Positions 4,589-7,079 of a stretch of DNA of 7,079 bases are shown piece by piece; within the stretch, counting starts at the first letter, position 1, and each line of letters starts with the position of its first letter. The notes beneath the pieces are model-generated. The model was not told the origin of the DNA. It saw only the letters and a program-made list of their open reading frames with translations, and ran no database searches. The stretch comes from Candidatus Brocadiaceae bacterium (GTDB lineage Bacteria; Planctomycetota; Brocadiia; SM23-32). The stretch is from positions 1 through 7,079 of the forward strand of contig PWZK01000336.1 in NCBI GenBank assembly GCA_003567495.1, written 5' to 3'. The translations under genes were made by a program, and so were the position numbers.

Positions 4589-5611
4589 ATGACCAAACCA
4601 AAAGACAACCTGCTGGCGGTCAGCGGCCTGCGCACGTGGTTTGAGCTGCGCAAGTGGGGGCTTTTCCATGTCGGTCGCATAAGAGCTGTCGATGGCGTAT
4701 CTTTCGACCTTAAACATGGAGAAACCGTGGCCATAGTGGGCGAAAGCGGATGTGGGAAGAGCACTCTTGCACGCACGATACTCAGACTTTTCAAACCGGT
4801 CGGCGGAACGATAAATTTTAAGGGACACGATATAGCCGGATTCTCGGGAAGCCGCCTCAAACACTACCGTTCCAAAGTCGGTTACGTGCAGCAGGATCCC
4901 TACGGCGCTTTGCCGTCTTTTATGGACGTGCAAAGGATTCTGGAAGAGCCCATGAAAATACACGGGATAAAAGGGCGCGTGCGCAGGCGCCGGATCATTG
5001 AAGACACGCTCTCTGAGCTGAACCTGACGCCGGCAGGTGAGTTTTTGCCAAAATTTCCGCATATGCTCAGCGGCGGCCAGCAGCAGAGGGTAGTTATCGC
5101 AAGAGCCCGCATAATGCATCCGGACCTGATAGTGGCGGACGAGCCGGTTTCCATGCTGGACGCTTCGGTAAGGATAAATATCCTCCAACTGCTGAAATCG
5201 GTGCAAAAAGAGCACGGGGTCGGGCTCATTTATGTCACCCACGATTTGTCCACCGTGCGCTATTTCTCCGACAGAACGCTGGTTATGTATGCCGGCAGGA
5301 TTGTCGAGCAGGCGGGCGTGGAGGAAATTCTCAGGAACCCGTTTCACCCCTATACAAGGGCTTTGATAAATGCCATACCCGACCCCGATGCGGAAAATGC
5401 AAAATCACTTCGCGACCTGCCTCCGGGCGAGCCGCCCTCTCTGGCCGACCCGCCGGCAGGCTGCCGGTTCCACCCGCGATGCAGACACGCCGTAGAGGGG
5501 CTTTGCAACCGCGAGCTGCCAGAGGATTTTGAACCCGTGTCGGGACATAAGGTACAATGCCTGATGTACGGTCAGGACGCTCGTGATTTTTCACCGGGCG
5601 AAAAAACGTGA
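4589..5611 (+). CDS. Peptide-type ABC transporter ATP-binding protein (DppF/OppF family)
   Basis: This is the second ATPase of the importer, 340 residues from the ATG at 4589. Visible motifs are Walker A GESGCGKST (51-59), the Q-loop in YVQQDP (99-104), signature LSGGQQQR (160-167), Walker B DLIVADEP (179-186) with SMLD as D-loop, switch histidine H218, and the oligo_HPY region with HPYTRAL (253-259). Four C-terminal cysteines (C292, C298, C306, C324) match the proposed [4Fe-4S] site of this family. The W-rich stretch after the first strand (about 17-29, before AVDGVSF) is typical of OppF/DppF. The frame stays open upstream to a TTG at 4508, but that extension is translated palindrome sequence, so the ATG at 4589 is preferred. 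No Shine-Dalgarno sequence precedes it. The importer would use this subunit with the ATPase encoded at 3172-4146. Confidence 0.94.
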   Translation: MTKPKDNLLAVSGLRTWFELRKWGLFHVGRIRAVDGVSFDLKHGETVAIVGESGCGKSTLARTILRLFKPVGGTINFKGHDIAGFSGSRLKHYRSKVGYVQQDPYGALPSFMDVQRILEEPMKIHGIKGRVRRRRIIEDTLSELNLTPAGEFLPKFPHMLSGGQQQRVVIARARIMHPDLIVADEPVSMLDASVRINILQLLKSVQKEHGVGLIYVTHDLSTVRYFSDRTLVMYAGRIVEQAGVEEILRNPFHPYTRALINAIPDPDAENAKSLRDLPPGEPPSLADPPAGCRFHPRCRHAVEGLCNRELPEDFEPVSGHKVQCLMYGQDARDFSPGEKT

Positions 5612-5646
5612 TAATTTATGCTTTTAAAATTGAATAATTACAAAAA

Positions 5647-5654
5647 GAGGGGGG
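5647..5654 (+). promoter_or_regulatory. Ribosome binding site of trpB
   Basis: The purine tract GAGGGGGG ends 6 nt before the ATG at 5661 and is the strongest such site so far in the cluster. The 49-bp spacer before trpB is otherwise AT-rich and too short for a classical trp attenuator. Confidence 0.65.
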
Positions 5655-5660
5655 CAAACC

Positions 5661-6857
5661 ATGAATATGCCCGATACTGAAGGGTATTTCGGCGAATTCG
5701 GCGGCCGTTTCGTGCCCGAAACGCTTATGCCGGCACTGGAACAGCTCGAAGGAGCTTTCGAAGAGGCGTCAGACGAACACCAATTTCGCCGCGAACTGGA
5801 TTACTACCTGCGTGAATATGTCGGCAGGCCGAACCCCCTGTATTATGCGGAACGGCTGACAAAACTCGTCGGCGGACCGCGTATATACCTCAAACGTGAA
5901 GACCTTAACCATACCGGTGCGCACAAGATCAACAACACCCTGGGGCAGGTGTTGCTCGCGGCGAGAATGGGCAAAAAACGCATAATCGCCGAGACAGGCG
6001 CCGGCCAACACGGCGTAGCCTCAGCTACCGCCGCTGCCATGTTCGGTATGGAATGTGACGTCTATATGGGCGAGGAAGATATACGACGCCAGAAACTCAA
6101 CTGCCTTAGAATGAAGCTTTTAGGGGCAAAAGTGGTGCCCGTAAATACCGGTTCAAAGACACTTAAAGACGCTACAAACGAGGCTATGCGCGACTGGATG
6201 GCATCTTTTGATAACACCCATTACATAATAGGAAGCGTCGTGGGGCCGCACCCTTTCCCTAAAATGGTAGCATACTTTCAGCGGGTTATAGGAGAGGAGG
6301 CAAGAGAGCAGATACTGAAGGCGGAAGGCCGGCTGCCGGATCTTCTTGTGGCATGCGTGGGTGGCGGCAGCAACGCTATAGGGCTTTTCGAGCCTTTTAT
6401 GAAGGATGAAGATGTGCGAATGGTAGGGGTAGAGGCCGGCGGCCGGGGCAATGCCGACGGCGAACATGCCGCAACCCTCTCGCTTGGCAGGCCGGGGGTG
6501 CTCCACGGGTCAAAAAGTTTCGTTTTGCAGGATGAAGACGGGCAGACAAGCCCGGTGCATTCGGCGGCGGCCGGACTCGATTACCCCGGTGTAGGGCCTG
6601 CACACAGTTGTTTGAAAGCACTGAACAGATCCCAATACACTTCTGTCGGCGATGCGGAAGCGCTTTCAGCTTTTAAGCTGTGCTGCCGAAGCGAGGGGAT
6701 AGTGCCGGCACTGGAAAGCGCACATGCCATAGCCTATATCCTCAGAGAAGGCCCCCGGATGCCCGAAAATTCACTGCTTGTAATGTGCATGTCCGGACGG
6801 GGCGATAAAGATGTTTACGAGGTCGAAGAGCTGCTGAACATGCAGGGGGGCGGATAG
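5661..6857 (+). CDS. trpB: Tryptophan synthase beta chain
   Basis: TrpB condenses indole with L-serine to give L-tryptophan, using pyridoxal phosphate, in the cytoplasmic alpha2beta2 complex with TrpA. The protein is 398 residues, close to the 397 of Salmonella TrpB. It opens with the characteristic [13 protein letters not shown] (8-20). The PLP lysine is K89 in GAHKINN (86-92), and the catalytic glutamate is E111 in AETGAGQHG (110-118). The phosphate-binding glycine loop is GGGSNAIG (234-241). LDYPGVGP (306-313) holds the conserved aspartate D307, and SGRGDKD (378-384) supplies the serine near the cofactor. All expected active-site residues are present, so it is probably functional and is the ordinary TrpB1 type by length and motifs. 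It is 49 bp downstream of the transporter ATPase with a strong ribosome binding site. It may be read through from the transporter; a weak GATAAT (5610-5615) lacks a good -35 box. Confidence 0.98.
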   Translation: MNMPDTEGYFGEFGGRFVPETLMPALEQLEGAFEEASDEHQFRRELDYYLREYVGRPNPLYYAERLTKLVGGPRIYLKREDLNHTGAHKINNTLGQVLLAARMGKKRIIAETGAGQHGVASATAAAMFGMECDVYMGEEDIRRQKLNCLRMKLLGAKVVPVNTGSKTLKDATNEAMRDWMASFDNTHYIIGSVVGPHPFPKMVAYFQRVIGEEAREQILKAEGRLPDLLVACVGGGSNAIGLFEPFMKDEDVRMVGVEAGGRGNADGEHAATLSLGRPGVLHGSKSFVLQDEDGQTSPVHSAAAGLDYPGVGPAHSCLKALNRSQYTSVGDAEALSAFKLCCRSEGIVPALESAHAIAYILREGPRMPENSLLVMCMSGRGDKDVYEVEELLNMQGGG

Positions 6858-6878
6858 GCACTTATAAAAATTCTGAAC

Positions 6879-6884
6879 AAGGAG
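6879..6884 (+). promoter_or_regulatory. Ribosome binding site deciding the GTG start of trpA
   Basis: AAGGAG ends 7 nt before the GTG at 6892. It supports the non-ATG start, which also places the catalytic residues at their usual numbers. Confidence 0.75.
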
Positions 6885-6891
6885 ATAAAAG

Positions 6892-7079
6892 GTGAACCGA
6901 ATAGACTCGAGATTTGCAAAACTGAGGGAAAATAACCAGAAAGCTTTCATACCTTTCCTGACCGCCGGCGACCCGGATATTGACACTACACTGCGAATAC
7001 TTGAAAATGCCGAAAATGCAGGAGCCGATATGATTGAACTCGGATTTCCTTTCTCCGACCCGGTTGCGGACGGGCCTAC
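6892..7079 (+). CDS. trpA: Tryptophan synthase alpha chain, N-terminal part (cut by the window end)
   Basis: TrpA cleaves indole-3-glycerol phosphate to indole and glyceraldehyde-3-phosphate and passes indole to TrpB. Only the first 62 codons are present. The reading starts at a GTG (NRIDSRFAKLRE follows), continues through the conserved FIPFLTAGDPD (19-29) and reaches ELGFPFSDPVADGP (49-62). With this start, the catalytic residues fall at E49 and D60, exactly their numbers in E. coli TrpA, which confirms the start choice. The gene is 34 bp downstream of trpB, the usual trpBA order, and the two are very likely co-transcribed. The frame is open at the edge and shows no defect. Confidence 0.96.
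   Translation, partial: MNRIDSRFAKLRENNQKAFIPFLTAGDPDIDTTLRILENAENAGADMIELGFPFSDPVADGP

Noticed and set aside
4580..5347. Long minus-strand open frame of 255 codons
   Set aside because: It is antisense to an ATPase gene with every conserved motif in place, and its translation shows no domain features.
5587..5615. Possible trpB promoter with -10 GATAAT at the end of the ATPase gene
   Set aside because: The -10 is acceptable but the -35 position holds only a T-run. Too weak to list as a feature.

Overview
This looks like a bacterial chromosome fragment, probably from an environmental or uncultured lineage. It carries a four-gene oligopeptide/dipeptide-type ABC importer followed on the same strand by the tryptophan synthase genes trpB and trpA, the last cut by the window edge. 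The coding DNA is moderately GC-rich. The two long intergenic gaps are built from short tandem repeats (a TAATTCC heptamer and a CGATNN hexamer) and clustered palindromes. From memory, such repeat-rich gaps suggest PVC-type bacteria (for example Planctomycetota) or similar metagenome-derived groups, but the window holds no taxonomic marker and this is only a weak inference.

Layout. 1-656 has no convincing gene. It holds an AT-rich heptamer array, a CGATNN hexamer array, a near-consensus sigma70 promoter (TTGATA, 17 bp, TATAAT at 337-365) and a structured leader of about 285 nt with a concentric palindromic element at 515-611. 657-1772 and 1769-3112 encode the two permeases, with a 4-bp ATGA overlap; the second carries an unusually long extracytoplasmic insertion. 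3172-4146 encodes the first ATPase. 4147-4588 is a second repeat-filled gap: inverted heptamers, a GTAG-flanked REP-like hairpin pair, and another concentric palindrome. 4589-5611 encodes the second ATPase. 5661-6857 is trpB, and 6892 to the window end is the start of trpA.

The two permeases would form the membrane channel and the two ATPases, each with a C-terminal oligo_HPY region and four cysteines, would power it. No substrate-binding protein is present, so the substrate cannot be named. TrpB and TrpA form the alpha2beta2 tryptophan synthase, and nothing in the sequence links it functionally to the importer apart from position. I see no clearly new protein system. The most unusual material is intergenic: two elements in which inverted and direct repeats alternate around one centre, and a REP-like element inserted between two genes that are normally adjacent.
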